DNA of 64,000 nucleotides from Lachnospiraceae bacterium MD335 (GCA_000403335.2 KE159617.1:1076917-1140916); one strand, 5' to 3'; shown: positions 1-8,983, numbered from the stretch's first letter. Made by a program: numbers and translations. Notes: generated from the sequence alone by a model not told the origin.

Positions 1-807
1 CAGGCGATGAATTACAGCGTCAACGCGGGCGGAAAGCGTCTTCGTCCGTTGCTGATGTCGGAGACGTATAAACTGTTTGGAGGGAATGGGACGGTAATTG
101 AGCCGTTTATGGCAGCAATCGAGATGATTCATACGTACTCTCTTGTGCACGATGACCTTCCGGCGATGGATAATGATGAATACAGGCGCGGCAAAAAAAC
201 GACCTGGGCGCAGTATGGCGAAGCCGTGGCAGTCCTTGCGGGAGACGCGCTGTTAAATTATGCGTTTGAGACGGCGCTTACGGCTTTTTCGTGTGAAGGA
301 GCAGATGCCGCGCGCGTTGCAAGGGCGCTCTCGATTCTTGCAAAAAAGGCAGGAATATACGGAATGATTGGCGGTCAGGATGCCGATATTGCGGCGGAAC
401 GCGCAGAAGAAGCCTTGGAGCTTTCACAGCTTCTCTATATTCATGAACATAAGACGGCGGCATTGATACAGGCATCGATGATGATTGGCGCCGTGCTTGC
501 AGGAGCCTGTGATGAGGCGGTTGACATTATCGAGCAGGCGGCTTATGAGATTGGAATAGCGTTTCAGATACAGGACGATATTTTAGATGTGACAAGTACC
601 TTTGAGGAGCTTGGAAAGCCGATTGGCAGCGATGAAAAAAATAATAAAACAACATATGTTACGTTAAAGGGGATTGACGAGGCATCACGCGAACAAAAGG
701 AGCTGTCCGCTCATGCGATAAGCCGTTTGGAAGCGTTGGGTCAAAAAGGGTTTCAAAACGAATTTTTGACGGATTTGGTAAAAAGCCTGATTACGCGTTT
801 GAAATAG
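1..807 (+). CDS. ispA: Farnesyl/geranyl diphosphate synthase, 5' end cut by window
   Basis: Trans-isoprenyl diphosphate synthase that condenses IPP with allylic diphosphates to make C10-C20 precursors for undecaprenol and quinones. The frame is open from base 1. The first methionine (base 7) lies in the conserved AGGKRLRP region, which in this family is usually preceded by some 25-40 residues, so the true start is left of the window. The first Asp-rich motif, DDLPAMDND, is about 49 residues after that methionine, and the second, QIQDDILD, is near residue 190. A GSDEKNNKTTYV stretch near the C terminus is also typical. dxs follows 51 bases downstream, so both isoprenoid genes probably share one transcript. 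Confidence 0.93.
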   Translation, partial: QAMNYSVNAGGKRLRPLLMSETYKLFGGNGTVIEPFMAAIEMIHTYSLVHDDLPAMDNDEYRRGKKTTWAQYGEAVAVLAGDALLNYAFETALTAFSCEGADAARVARALSILAKKAGIYGMIGGQDADIAAERAEEALELSQLLYIHEHKTAALIQASMMIGAVLAGACDEAVDIIEQAAYEIGIAFQIQDDILDVTSTFEELGKPIGSDEKNNKTTYVTLKGIDEASREQKELSAHAISRLEALGQKGFQNEFLTDLVKSLITRLK

Positions 808-858
808 GAATTCGGATGAAGGAATTCGGATGAGAAGAAGAAAGGGCGAAGATGTGGC

Positions 859-2718
859 ATGATACTCGAAAGAATAGAAAAAGAGAATGACATTAAAGAT
901 GTTGCGCCGGAGGACTACGATCTTTTGGCGGAGGAAATCAGGGAATTTCTGATTAACAAGATTAGCGTAACGGGCGGTCATTTGGGTTCAAATTTGGGCA
1001 CGGTAGAGCTTACAATGGCACTGCATCTAAGCCTGAACCTGCCAAAGGACAAGATTGTTTGGGACGTGGGACATCAGTCGTATACGCATAAGCTTCTGAC
1101 CGGACGGAGGGCGGGGTTTGAGCGGCTTAGAAAGTACGGCGGAATGAGCGGCTTTCCCAAAAGAAAAGAGAGCGAGTGCGACTGTTTTGACACGGGGCAC
1201 AGCTCAACCTCCGTATCGGCAGGATTAGGTCTTGTGAAGGCAAGAGATTTGAAGGGGGAGGACAGCACGGTTGTCTCCGTAATCGGCGACGGTTCCCTTA
1301 CGGGCGGAATGGCGTACGAAGCCCTGAACAATGCGGCGCGTATTAGGACAAACTATATCATTGTGCTGAATGATAATAATATGTCAATCTCGGAAAATGT
1401 CGGCGGCATGTCAAAGTACCTGAATAATATCAGAACGGCGGACAAGTATCTTGATATTAAGGAAGGGGTTTATAATTCGCTCATGGACAAAAAGCTTGAT
1501 TCGGTTGTGCAAAGCATAAGAAGGGCGAAAAGCTCCGTAAAGCATCTTGTCATCCCCGGAATGTTTTTTGAGGATATGGGTATCACGTACCTTGGTCCGG
1601 TGGACGGGCACAACATTAACGCGATGCTCAAGGTTTTTCGGGAAGCAAAACGCTGCAAGTCTGCGGTGCTTGTGCATGTGCTGACGCAAAAAGGCAAAGG
1701 ATTTGCGCCGGCGGAGCGGCATCCGGCACGGTTTCACGGAGCAGAGCCGTTTGACGTGGAAACGGGGCTTCCGTTAAAGCCGAAAACAAAGTCAAATTAT
1801 ACGGATGTGTTTTCAACCGTGATGTGCAAGCTTGGGGACCGGAATGAGGATATTGTGGCAATTACGGCAGCAATGCCGGACGGAACAGGTTTAAAGCGCT
1901 TTAAAAACATGTATCCCGACCGTTTTTTTGACGTCGGGATTGCGGAGGAGCACGCGGTCACGTTTGCGGCGGGGCTTGCGGCAGGCGGAATGAAACCGGT
2001 AGTTGCGATCTATTCTTCTTTTTTGCAGCGTGCTTACGATCAGATCCTCCACGATGTCTGCATCCAAAACCTTCCCGTCGTGTTTGCCATAGACCGGGCG
2101 GGGCTTGTGGGAAGTGACGGTGAGACGCATCAGGGTATTTTCGATTTGTCGTACCTTTCTTCCATACCGAATATGCACATTATGGCGCCGAAGAATAAGT
2201 GGGAGCTGTCGGATATGCTCAAGTTCGCGGTCGGCTTTGACGGTCCGGTTGCACTGCGCTATCCGCGCGGAGAGGCGTACGACGGCTTAAAGGAATTTCG
2301 GGAGCCGATTGTGCTCGGAAAGGCGGAGTGGCTCCTAAATGATCGCCAAATTGTGCTGATTGCGGTTGGCAGCATGGTTAAGACGGCACTGGAGGTCAGA
2401 AGCGCGCTTGCGAAGAAAGGATATGGCTGCAGCATTATCAATGCGCGCTTTGTAAAGCCCATTGATACCGGTATTATAGACGAGGCGCTGACCAGTCATG
2501 AGCTGATTGTGACAATGGAGGAAAATGTGGCAAGCGGCGGCTTCGGGGAGAAGGTGCGGGATTATCTTGCCGAAAAAAAGAGCGATGCAAAGCTTGTGAC
2601 AATCACAATTCCCGATGAATATGTGGAGCACGGAAACGTGGACATTCTGCGCAGGGAGGTTGGCATTGACACGGAGACGATTGTGCGCAGGGTGACGGAG
2701 GCTATGGAGGGAGTTTGA
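859..2718 (+). CDS. dxs: 1-deoxy-D-xylulose-5-phosphate synthase
   Basis: TPP-dependent enzyme of the MEP pathway that joins pyruvate and glyceraldehyde 3-phosphate into DXP. The 619 residues match the usual family length. Visible are the N-terminal GGHLGSNLG with catalytic-type histidines, the TPP/Mg motif GDGSLTGG around residues 145-152, the pyrimidine-binding domain with DVGIAEEHAV, and a C-terminal transketolase-type domain. The ATG at 859 follows a purine-rich stretch (agaagaaagggcgaag). The gene sits between ispA and tlyA, the standard clostridial order. Confidence 0.97.
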   Translation: MILERIEKENDIKDVAPEDYDLLAEEIREFLINKISVTGGHLGSNLGTVELTMALHLSLNLPKDKIVWDVGHQSYTHKLLTGRRAGFERLRKYGGMSGFPKRKESECDCFDTGHSSTSVSAGLGLVKARDLKGEDSTVVSVIGDGSLTGGMAYEALNNAARIRTNYIIVLNDNNMSISENVGGMSKYLNNIRTADKYLDIKEGVYNSLMDKKLDSVVQSIRRAKSSVKHLVIPGMFFEDMGITYLGPVDGHNINAMLKVFREAKRCKSAVLVHVLTQKGKGFAPAERHPARFHGAEPFDVETGLPLKPKTKSNYTDVFSTVMCKLGDRNEDIVAITAAMPDGTGLKRFKNMYPDRFFDVGIAEEHAVTFAAGLAAGGMKPVVAIYSSFLQRAYDQILHDVCIQNLPVVFAIDRAGLVGSDGETHQGIFDLSYLSSIPNMHIMAPKNKWELSDMLKFAVGFDGPVALRYPRGEAYDGLKEFREPIVLGKAEWLLNDRQIVLIAVGSMVKTALEVRSALAKKGYGCSIINARFVKPIDTGIIDEALTSHELIVTMEENVASGGFGEKVRDYLAEKKSDAKLVTITIPDEYVEHGNVDILRREVGIDTETIVRRVTEAMEGV

Positions 2719-2761
2719 CAACCCAAACTTTCAGACTGTGAAAGGAGCTTGTTTATTTAAA

Positions 2762-3601
2762 ATGAAGGAACGCTTGGATGTGCTGCTTGTAAAGCAGGGG
2801 TTTGCCGAGTCGCGGGAGAAGGCGAAGGCGGTTATCATGTCCGGAAACGTGTACGTGAATGACCAAAAGGAGGACAAGGCAGGCTCCATGTTCGATGAAG
2901 CGAAGGTACGGATTGAGGTGCGGGGAAATCCTCTGAAATACGTAAGCCGCGGCGGTTTGAAGCTGGAGAAAGCAATTGAGCAGTTCGGGGTGGCGCTTTC
3001 GGGAAAAATATGCATGGATATTGGAGCATCGACGGGCGGCTTTACGGACTGTATGCTGCAAAACGGAGCATCGAAAGTATATTCGATTGACGTGGGGCAT
3101 GGACAATTGGCGTGGAAGCTTAGAAACGATGCGCGTGTCGTCTGCATGGAAAAGACGAATTTCCGATACATACAGCCTTCGGATATTGAGGATGCACCCG
3201 ATTTTGCATCGGTGGACGTGTCGTTTATCTCACTTGACAAAATATTGGGGCCGGCATATCAGCTCTTGGCGCCTGACGGTGAAATGGTATGCCTGATAAA
3301 GCCCCAGTTTGAGGCTGGCAGGGATAAAGTCGGGAAAAAAGGCGTCGTGCGGGAACCAAAGGTACATATTGAAGTGATTGAAACAGTATTGGCGTTTACG
3401 CTTGCAAAGGGCTTTGGGTTGCTGCATTTGGACTTTTCACCCATCAGGGGACCGGAGGGGAACATTGAATATCTGATGCATATTGAAAAAATGCAGGATG
3501 TGCCAAAGGCGTTTGACGCCGCGGCATTTGTAAATGAAAAGTATGCGGATTGCATTAAAAATACTGTTGAAAATGCACACGGGGTTTTGGACGTGCCGTA
3601 A
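2762..3601 (+). CDS. tlyA: TlyA-family rRNA 2'-O-methyltransferase
   Basis: The N-terminal S4 RNA-binding domain begins ERLDVLLVKQGF and is followed by an FtsJ/RrmJ-type SAM methyltransferase fold with DIGASTGGFTDCML near residue 85. The family 2'-O-methylates rRNA; it is often annotated as hemolysin A, but the methyltransferase role is better supported. An in-frame GTG at 2738 exists. It lies just before AAAGGAG (2741-2747), whereas the ATG at 2762 follows that motif by 14 bases, so the ATG is chosen. About 279 residues, normal for the family. The gene is between dxs and nadK. Confidence 0.92.
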   Translation: MKERLDVLLVKQGFAESREKAKAVIMSGNVYVNDQKEDKAGSMFDEAKVRIEVRGNPLKYVSRGGLKLEKAIEQFGVALSGKICMDIGASTGGFTDCMLQNGASKVYSIDVGHGQLAWKLRNDARVVCMEKTNFRYIQPSDIEDAPDFASVDVSFISLDKILGPAYQLLAPDGEMVCLIKPQFEAGRDKVGKKGVVREPKVHIEVIETVLAFTLAKGFGLLHLDFSPIRGPEGNIEYLMHIEKMQDVPKAFDAAAFVNEKYADCIKNTVENAHGVLDVP

Positions 3602-3648
3602 AAACGGATACGCGGGAAGACTTGTGATAAGATAATATGGGAGCAGGA

Positions 3649-4461
3649 ATGAAAACATTTTATATTTATACCAATACATTAAAGGATACGACGGGAGAGC
3701 ACACGAAACACATACGGGATTATCTGACCTTAAAGGGCTGCGTTGTGAAAGATCAGCTTGACCGGACGGTGGAGGGCATGCTGGTGCTTGGCGGCGATGG
3801 TACGATGCTGCGTGCCGCAAAAGAATATGTAGGAAGCCATGTTCCGATGATCGGCGTCAACCTTGGAACGCTGGGCTATCTCGCGGAGGTGGAGTGGGAG
3901 GAGCTTGAAAATGCGCTGGATGCGCTGATTAGCGGACAGTATGAAATTGAGTCGCGCATGATGTTAAGCGGCATTCCGGTAGTATCGGGCGAGAGCATGA
4001 TGCCGCAGACGGCGTTAAATGATATTGTTATCAGCAGAAAGGGTGCGCTGCATGTTATCAATTTTAATATTTATGTAAATGGGCGTCTTTTGAGTACATA
4101 TAGTGCGGACGGTATGATTATATCAACGCCGACGGGTTCTACCGCATACAATCTTTCAGCGGGCGGTCCGATTGTGGAGCCGCGGGCGCGTCTGATTATG
4201 ATGACGCCGGTATGCTCGCACACGCTTGTCAACAACCGTACAATCATTCTCTCAGAGGAGGATGTCATTGATATTGAAATCGGACGCTATAAACCGGGGG
4301 AAAAGCAGGAGGTAGACGCAAGCTTTGACGGTCGGTGTCCCGTAAATCTCAATGAAGGCGATAAAATCCGGATTATCCGTTCGGATAAGTTCACGAAAAT
4401 TATCAAGTTAAGCGATGTCAGCTTCCTTGACATTATGCACAACAAGATGCGTATATTCTAG
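3649..4461 (+). CDS. nadK: NAD kinase
   Basis: Phosphorylates NAD to NADP. The glycine-rich GGDGTMLRAA motif near residue 48, a GVNLGTLGYL segment, NDIVISRKG and the STPTGSTAYNLSAGGP motif are all present and diagnostic. The ATG at 3649 sits 5 bases after GGGAG (3639-3643). An ATG at 3637 would place that motif inside the gene, so the shorter 270-residue form is preferred. The gene lies between tlyA and argR, which is the usual clostridial order. Confidence 0.95.
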   Translation: MKTFYIYTNTLKDTTGEHTKHIRDYLTLKGCVVKDQLDRTVEGMLVLGGDGTMLRAAKEYVGSHVPMIGVNLGTLGYLAEVEWEELENALDALISGQYEIESRMMLSGIPVVSGESMMPQTALNDIVISRKGALHVINFNIYVNGRLLSTYSADGMIISTPTGSTAYNLSAGGPIVEPRARLIMMTPVCSHTLVNNRTIILSEEDVIDIEIGRYKPGEKQEVDASFDGRCPVNLNEGDKIRIIRSDKFTKIIKLSDVSFLDIMHNKMRIF

Positions 4462-4479
4462 TCCAAAGGGGATTTCTTG

Positions 4480-4932
4480 ATGAAAAGGGAACGGCATGAG
4501 GTGGTGGTAGACCTCATTAACAAATATGATATTGAGACGCAGGAAGAGCTTGCGGCGTATCTGCGGCAGGAGGGCTTTGATGTCACGCAGGCGACGGTAT
4601 CCAGGGACATCAGAGAATTGAAGCTGTCTAAAATTTCCGCGGGGGGCGGGAGGCAGAAGTACATTATTCTGTCAGGCGACGATACGGATTTAGGAGACAA
4701 GTATATCCGGGTACTGCGCGACGGTTTTGTGTCCATGAATATGGCGCAGAATATTCTCGTGATTAAAACGGTTCAGGGGATGGCAATGGCAGTTGCGGCA
4801 GCAGTGGATGCGATGAAGCTGCCAGAGATTGTAGGCTGCATTGCAGGTGATGATACGATTATGGCGGCGATTAAGACGGTCGAGGACACGCGGGCTGTTA
4901 TGGAAAAATTAGAGGATATTATAAAAGGTTAA
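4480..4932 (+). CDS. argR: Arginine repressor ArgR
   Basis: Arginine-responsive hexameric transcription factor of about 150 residues. The N-terminal winged helix carries the recognition segment ATVSRDIRELKLSKI. The C-terminal oligomerisation and arginine-binding domain contains GCIAGDDTIM. The ATG at 4480 follows AAAGGGG (4465-4471) by 8 bases; an adjacent TTG at 4477 is possible but less likely. It forms the nadK-argR-recN block common in Firmicutes. No ARG box was recognised upstream of any gene here. Confidence 0.95.
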   Translation: MKRERHEVVVDLINKYDIETQEELAAYLRQEGFDVTQATVSRDIRELKLSKISAGGGRQKYIILSGDDTDLGDKYIRVLRDGFVSMNMAQNILVIKTVQGMAMAVAAAVDAMKLPEIVGCIAGDDTIMAAIKTVEDTRAVMEKLEDIIKG

Positions 4933-4971
4933 GTAAACGGTTAAGATTGAAAAACGGAGATTCAGTAATTT

Positions 4972-6660
4972 ATGCTAATAAGCTTACATGTGAAAAATCT
5001 GGCTCTGATTACGGAGACGGAGGTTCATTTCAGAGAAGGATTAAATATTTTAAGTGGAGAGACAGGAGCCGGTAAATCGATTATTATCGGCTCTGTTAAT
5101 CTTGCGCTTGGCGCAAAGGCGGATAAGGACATTATCCGAAACGGTGCGGAATACGCGCTTGTGGAACTGGTGTTTCAAGTGGAAGATGCGCAGACGCTTG
5201 CAGCGTTAAAAGCGCTTGAAGTTTTGGTCGAGGAGGACGGGCTGGTCATTATTCAAAGGCGGATACAGCCGAACCGCAGCACTTTTAAAATCTGCGGGGA
5301 AACTGCAGTGGCAAAGCAGGTTAAGGCGGTGAGCGAGCTGCTGATTGACATTCATGGGCAGCATGAGAACCAGTCGCTTTTATATAAGAAAAACCATATG
5401 GAGATTTTGGATTCGTTTGCAGGCAGTGCGCTTTTGCAGGTCAAAGAGGCGCTTCGGGAGGATTACGGCGCATATCTTCAGATCAAACAGGAGTTGGGCG
5501 GACTGAACACCGATGAGGGTGAGCGTGCGAAGGAATTAGGGCTTGCGGAGTTTGAGTACAATGAGATTGAAGAAGCTGCGCTGACGCAGGGCGAGGACGA
5601 GGAGCTGGAAAATCTTTTTAAAAAGATGTCAAACAGCAGGCAGATTGTGGAGGCAGCAGGCAGGGCGCATCAGTTTACGGGTAACGGTGATCAGTCGGCG
5701 GCGGATTTGGTAGGACATGCCGTGCGGGATTTGCGAAGCATTGAGGGATATGACGGAAAAGCAAAGGAGCTTGCGGATGAGCTTGAAAATATTGACGCGC
5801 TGTTAAACGACTTTAATCGCGGCATCGCGGAATATATGGCGGACATGGAGTTTGACGCGCAGGCGTTTGCGGATACGCAGGAGCGGCTAAACACGATCAA
5901 CCGTTTGAAATTAAAGTATGGTGGCAGTATCGAAAGTATATTCGAATATCAGACGGAACTTGCCGAAAAAATCGAGAAGCTCAAAAACGCGGATGCCTAT
6001 AAAGCGCAGCTGGAGGAACAGCTTGCCAAAAAGCAGGCGGCGCTTGAGAAGCTTTGTGCAGAGGCGTCGGAGATGCGTACGAAGGAGGCGAAACGCCTTG
6101 CTGAGGAAATGACGGACGCGCTGATGGATTTGAATTTTCTTGACGTGCAGTACGAGATCCAGGTACGGGGGCAGCAGGAATTGTCGTCGTCGGGATATGA
6201 CGATGTGGAGTTTATGATTTCGACCAACCCCGGCGAGCCGTTAAAAAGCCTTGGCAGCGTGGCGAGCGGCGGCGAGCTTTCGCGTATTATGCTTGCGTTA
6301 AAGACGGTGCTTGCCTCAAGGGATAAAATTCCGACGATGATTTTCGATGAAATTGATGCCGGCATCAGCGGTAAGACGGCATGGAAGGTATCGGAAAAGC
6401 TTGGGCGCATTTCAAGAAATCATCAGGTTATTTGTATCACGCATCTTCCGCAGATTGCGGCGATGGCGGACACGCATTTTATGATTGCCAAGCAGGTCAT
6501 CGATAACACCACAGTGACGGACATTCATGAGATGAGCGAGTCGCAGGCAGTTGACGAGCTTGCAAGAATGCTTGGCAGCGATGAACTGACCGACACCGTT
6601 CGGGAGAATGCGCGGGAACTGATGAGAAACGCGAAAGAGAAAAAGCAGGGATTTGTATAG
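4972..6660 (+). CDS. recN: DNA repair ATPase RecN
   Basis: SMC-like ATPase of double-strand break repair, 562 residues. Walker A GETGAGKS is near residues 30-37. Two long coiled-coil arms occupy the centre (about 160-370). The ABC signature SGGELSRIMLALK and Walker B IFDEIDAGISG are in the C-terminal half, followed by the ICITHLPQIAAMAD segment. The ATG is preceded by acggaga. In many clostridia recN is followed directly by spoIVB and spo0A. Here it ends at a terminator and an opposite-strand aminotransferase. Confidence 0.97.
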   Translation: MLISLHVKNLALITETEVHFREGLNILSGETGAGKSIIIGSVNLALGAKADKDIIRNGAEYALVELVFQVEDAQTLAALKALEVLVEEDGLVIIQRRIQPNRSTFKICGETAVAKQVKAVSELLIDIHGQHENQSLLYKKNHMEILDSFAGSALLQVKEALREDYGAYLQIKQELGGLNTDEGERAKELGLAEFEYNEIEEAALTQGEDEELENLFKKMSNSRQIVEAAGRAHQFTGNGDQSAADLVGHAVRDLRSIEGYDGKAKELADELENIDALLNDFNRGIAEYMADMEFDAQAFADTQERLNTINRLKLKYGGSIESIFEYQTELAEKIEKLKNADAYKAQLEEQLAKKQAALEKLCAEASEMRTKEAKRLAEEMTDALMDLNFLDVQYEIQVRGQQELSSSGYDDVEFMISTNPGEPLKSLGSVASGGELSRIMLALKTVLASRDKIPTMIFDEIDAGISGKTAWKVSEKLGRISRNHQVICITHLPQIAAMADTHFMIAKQVIDNTTVTDIHEMSESQAVDELARMLGSDELTDTVRENARELMRNAKEKKQGFV

Positions 6661-6666
6661 AATAAA

Positions 6667-6695
6667 ACCACCGGATATGAAACCGGTGGTTTTTT
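6667..6695. terminator. Bidirectional intrinsic terminator between recN and aminotransferase
   Basis: The perfect stem ACCACCGG / CCGGTGGT (6667-6674 and 6683-6690) encloses an 8-base loop. It has a T-run on the right for recN and an A-run (T-run on the other strand) on the left for the convergent aminotransferase gene. Confidence 0.9.
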
Positions 6696-6698
6696 CAA

Positions 6699-7982
6699 CT
6701 ATGCATTTAACAATTTATCTATGGAAACAAGCTTTACGCAGAGCACAAAAATCTTTGTAGCGTCTGCCATTTCTTCCGGTGTCGGGAAAGACGGGGCGAT
6801 ACGGATATTGGAATCGTCCGGATCAATTCCGTACGGATAGGTCGCGCCTGCACCCGTAAGCACAACGCCTAAGGATTTGCACTTTGCCACGATTTCCTTT
6901 GCGCAGCCGGGCATTGCATTGAAGGAAATAAAATATCCACCCCTTGGCTTTACCCAGCTTCCGATTTCTGTGCCCGTAAGCTCTGCATCCAACGTATCGA
7001 GCACCGCCTCAAACTTCGGGCGAAGCAGCTGTGCATGTTTTTTCATATGGGCGTTTAAGCCGTCAATATTTTTGAAAAATCTTGCGTGGCGCAGCTGGTT
7101 AATCTTATCATGTCCGATAATCTGCACATCCATAAACTTATGAATATATTCCATGTTTTCCAGTGAAGTGGCAATCGCGGATACGCCGGAGCCGGGAAAG
7201 CTTACCTTTGAGGTCGACGCAAAAATGTAGACCATGTTCGGATTGCCGGCTTTTTCGCATTCGTCCAAAATATTTAGTATTTCGTCCTGTATTTCATCAT
7301 AAATATGATGGATGCAGTACGCATTATCCCAAAAAATGCGGAAGTCCTCAGCCTTGGGCTTCAGGTTTGCAAACCGCCTTACGACTTCGTCCGAGTAGGA
7401 GATGCCTGTGGGATTGGAATACTTGGGTACGCACCAAATGCCCTTTACGGCATCATCGTTGTTGACGTATTCTTCCACCAAATCCATATCCGGCCCGTTT
7501 TCGTCCATCGGTATATTGATCATCTCGATGCCAAACGTCTCTGTAATCTTGAAATGTCTGTCATATCCCGGAACCGGACATAAAAATTTAACTTTGTCCA
7601 GCTTACACCACGGCGTGGAACCATTCACACCCTTCACCATCGAACGTACGACCGTGTCATACATAATGTTCAGGCTGGAATTGCCGCATACGATAACATT
7701 GTCTTTTTTAACGCCGATCATGTCGGCAAGCAGCCTTCTGCATTCTCCGATGCCGTCCCAGTCGCCGTAATTTCGCGTATCGTTTCCCAAAAGCGTATTC
7801 ATATCCGCCTGACTGTTGATGACATCCAGCATCGGCATAGACAGCGCTAACTGCGAAGCGCCTGGCTTTCCGCGCGCCATATTGAGGGAGAGGTTCATTT
7901 CTTTTGCTTTTTTAAATTCCGCTTCCAAACCTGTTTTCAGCGTCAACAGTTCGTCACGGCTCATGTCCTTATATGCTTTCAT
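6699..7982 (-). CDS. PLP-dependent aminotransferase (aspartate-type, class I fold)
   Basis: Fold-type I aminotransferase of about 427 residues. MNMARGKPG near the N terminus, the NYGDWDG segment and the PLP lysine region TSKVSFPGSG are visible, as is a late RIAPSFPT segment with the substrate-carboxylate arginine. It resembles the PF12897 'Asp_aminotransf' family, so aspartate or a related amino acid is the likely donor; exact specificity is not readable. The ATG at 7982 is preceded on its own strand by AAGGAAAG; a longer frame upstream has no such signal. The gene is monocistronic, with its own sigma-A promoter and a shared terminator with recN. Confidence 0.85.
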   Translation of the reverse strand: MKAYKDMSRDELLTLKTGLEAEFKKAKEMNLSLNMARGKPGASQLALSMPMLDVINSQADMNTLLGNDTRNYGDWDGIGECRRLLADMIGVKKDNVIVCGNSSLNIMYDTVVRSMVKGVNGSTPWCKLDKVKFLCPVPGYDRHFKITETFGIEMINIPMDENGPDMDLVEEYVNNDDAVKGIWCVPKYSNPTGISYSDEVVRRFANLKPKAEDFRIFWDNAYCIHHIYDEIQDEILNILDECEKAGNPNMVYIFASTSKVSFPGSGVSAIATSLENMEYIHKFMDVQIIGHDKINQLRHARFFKNIDGLNAHMKKHAQLLRPKFEAVLDTLDAELTGTEIGSWVKPRGGYFISFNAMPGCAKEIVAKCKSLGVVLTGAGATYPYGIDPDDSNIRIAPSFPTPEEMADATKIFVLCVKLVSIDKLLNA

Positions 7983-8047
7983 AATGCATCTTTCCTTTTT
8001 GTATTTTATTTTCATGTGAATTCGTATCAAAATCACACCTGCATCAT

Positions 8048-8076
8048 ATTTTATCATTTTCTTTTAGCTGATGCAA
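8048..8076 (-). promoter_or_regulatory. Sigma-A promoter of the aminotransferase gene
   Basis: Read on the minus strand: TTGCAT (8071-8076), a 17-base spacer, then TAAAAT (8048-8053). The predicted transcript starts near 8041 and has a leader of about 58 bases. Confidence 0.65.
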
Positions 8077-8114
8077 TATGCAGGAACAATGATATATGTA
8101 ATTGTATGCATAAA

Positions 8115-8179
8115 TGTTACAATTCACACTCACGCCAGTTTTTATCGGCATACAAGCTATTGAGGTGTGAATTATAACA
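8115..8179. repeat. Imperfect inverted repeat carrying GTGTGAATT half-sites
   Basis: The left arm TGTTACAATTCACACTCA (8115-8132) is the reverse complement of TGAGGTGTGAATTATAACA (8161-8179), with one mismatch and one extra base. The spacer is 28 bases. It could be a regulator-binding site or an RNA stem-loop. It lies upstream of both divergent genes. Confidence 0.6.
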
Positions 8180-8349
8180 GATTTTGCACACAAAATGCTA
8201 AAAGGAAAGCATTTTGGCGCATGATTCCCACTACTTTGGTGGACGTCTGAACAGTAACGTATAAATTACCAAAATTTGGTCATATTAATAAAAACCGTTT
8301 GACTTGCATATGCAGAACGGACATCTTGAAAAAGGTCAGGGGGATTGGT

Positions 8350-8964
8350 ATGAAACGTATTCCGAAACATATCGGTATTATTCCGGACGGCAACAGACGC
8401 TGGGCAAAGGGAAACGGACTGAAAAAAGAAGAAGGCTACGGCTACGGGCTGGATCCGGGGGTGCGGCTGCTTAGGGCGGCGCAAAGCTACGGCATACAGG
8501 AGCTGACCTACTATGGCTTTACGGTGGATAACTGCAAACGCCCGAAAGAGCAGGTTGCCGCATTTTCAAAAGCATGTATTGAGGCTGTTCAAATGATCGA
8601 ACAGGAAAACGCCCAGTTGTATGTCATCGGCAATACGGATTCGCACTGTTTTCCAAAGGAACTGCTTCCCTATGCAAACAAAAAGCGTGAGCCTGTTTGC
8701 GGGAAAGAAACAATAAGAGTGAATTTTTTGGTAAATTATGGTTGGGAATGGGATATGAAGAACGGCTGGGCGTCGCGTGAAATCCCAAGAGTCGATATGG
8801 TAATCCGCTGGGGAGGAATGTGCCGTTTATCCGGCTTTCTGCCCATTCAGACTGTTTATGCGGATTTTTACATTGTAAAAGAGCTGTGGCCCGATTTTCG
8901 GGAAACGCAATTTACGGACGCGCTGCAATGGTATCAGGAGCAGGATATTACATTAGGGGGATAA
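8350..8964 (+). CDS. Short divergent cis-prenyltransferase (UppS-like)
   Basis: Member of the undecaprenyl diphosphate synthase (cis-IPPS) family. The catalytic GIIPDGNRRWA is at the N terminus. In the C-terminal half the IPP-binding motif, normally IRTSGE.RLSNF, reads IRWGGMCRLSGFLP, and the WPDF motif is kept. It has 204 residues against about 230-260 for housekeeping UppS, and it is not next to cdsA/dxr/rseP. It is therefore probably a paralogue rather than the essential UppS; activity is uncertain because the IPP-binding glutamate is not conserved. The ATG at 8350 follows CAGGGGGA; an upstream in-frame start at 8299 has no ribosome binding site. Confidence 0.75.
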   Translation: MKRIPKHIGIIPDGNRRWAKGNGLKKEEGYGYGLDPGVRLLRAAQSYGIQELTYYGFTVDNCKRPKEQVAAFSKACIEAVQMIEQENAQLYVIGNTDSHCFPKELLPYANKKREPVCGKETIRVNFLVNYGWEWDMKNGWASREIPRVDMVIRWGGMCRLSGFLPIQTVYADFYIVKELWPDFRETQFTDALQWYQEQDITLGG

Positions 8965-8983
8965 AATCCCCCTAATGTAATAT
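8945..8983. terminator. 18-bp perfect inverted repeat over the stop codon of the UppS-like gene
   Basis: The arm ATATTACATTAGGGGGAT (8945-8962) is perfectly complementary to bases 8966-8983, with a 3-base loop. The left arm encodes the last residues of the prenyltransferase and the stop codon lies in the loop region. It separates two convergent genes, so it may stop transcription from both sides. Neither flank has a T-run, so it is not a classical intrinsic terminator. Confidence 0.6.

Larger units (their letters stand above)
7983..8349. other. 367-bp divergent intergenic region with several inverted repeats
   Basis: No gene is seen here. It contains the aminotransferase promoter and four copies of a GTGTGAATT-like motif in either orientation (8015-8022, 8031-8038, 8121-8129, 8165-8173). 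The last two form a long inverted repeat (8115-8132 with 8161-8179). A 9-bp stem CAAAATGCT/AGCATTTTG lies at 8191-8216, and a small palindrome ACCAAAATTTGGT at 8268-8280. No convincing promoter for the rightward gene was found. Confidence 0.6.

Noticed and set aside
4071-4079. A TTATGTAAAT copy inside nadK as another instance of the flagellar gap element.
   Set aside because: It is within a conserved coding stretch (tyrosine-valine-asparagine codons) far from motility genes, so it is likely coincidental.
8268-8280. A short palindrome ACCAAAATTTGGT.
   Set aside because: It is short, AT-rich, has a single copy and has no partner element; too weak to call an operator.
8299-8349. An earlier in-frame start for the UppS-like gene.
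   Set aside because: There is no ribosome site before it, while the ATG at 8350 has CAGGGGGA and matches the family N terminus.
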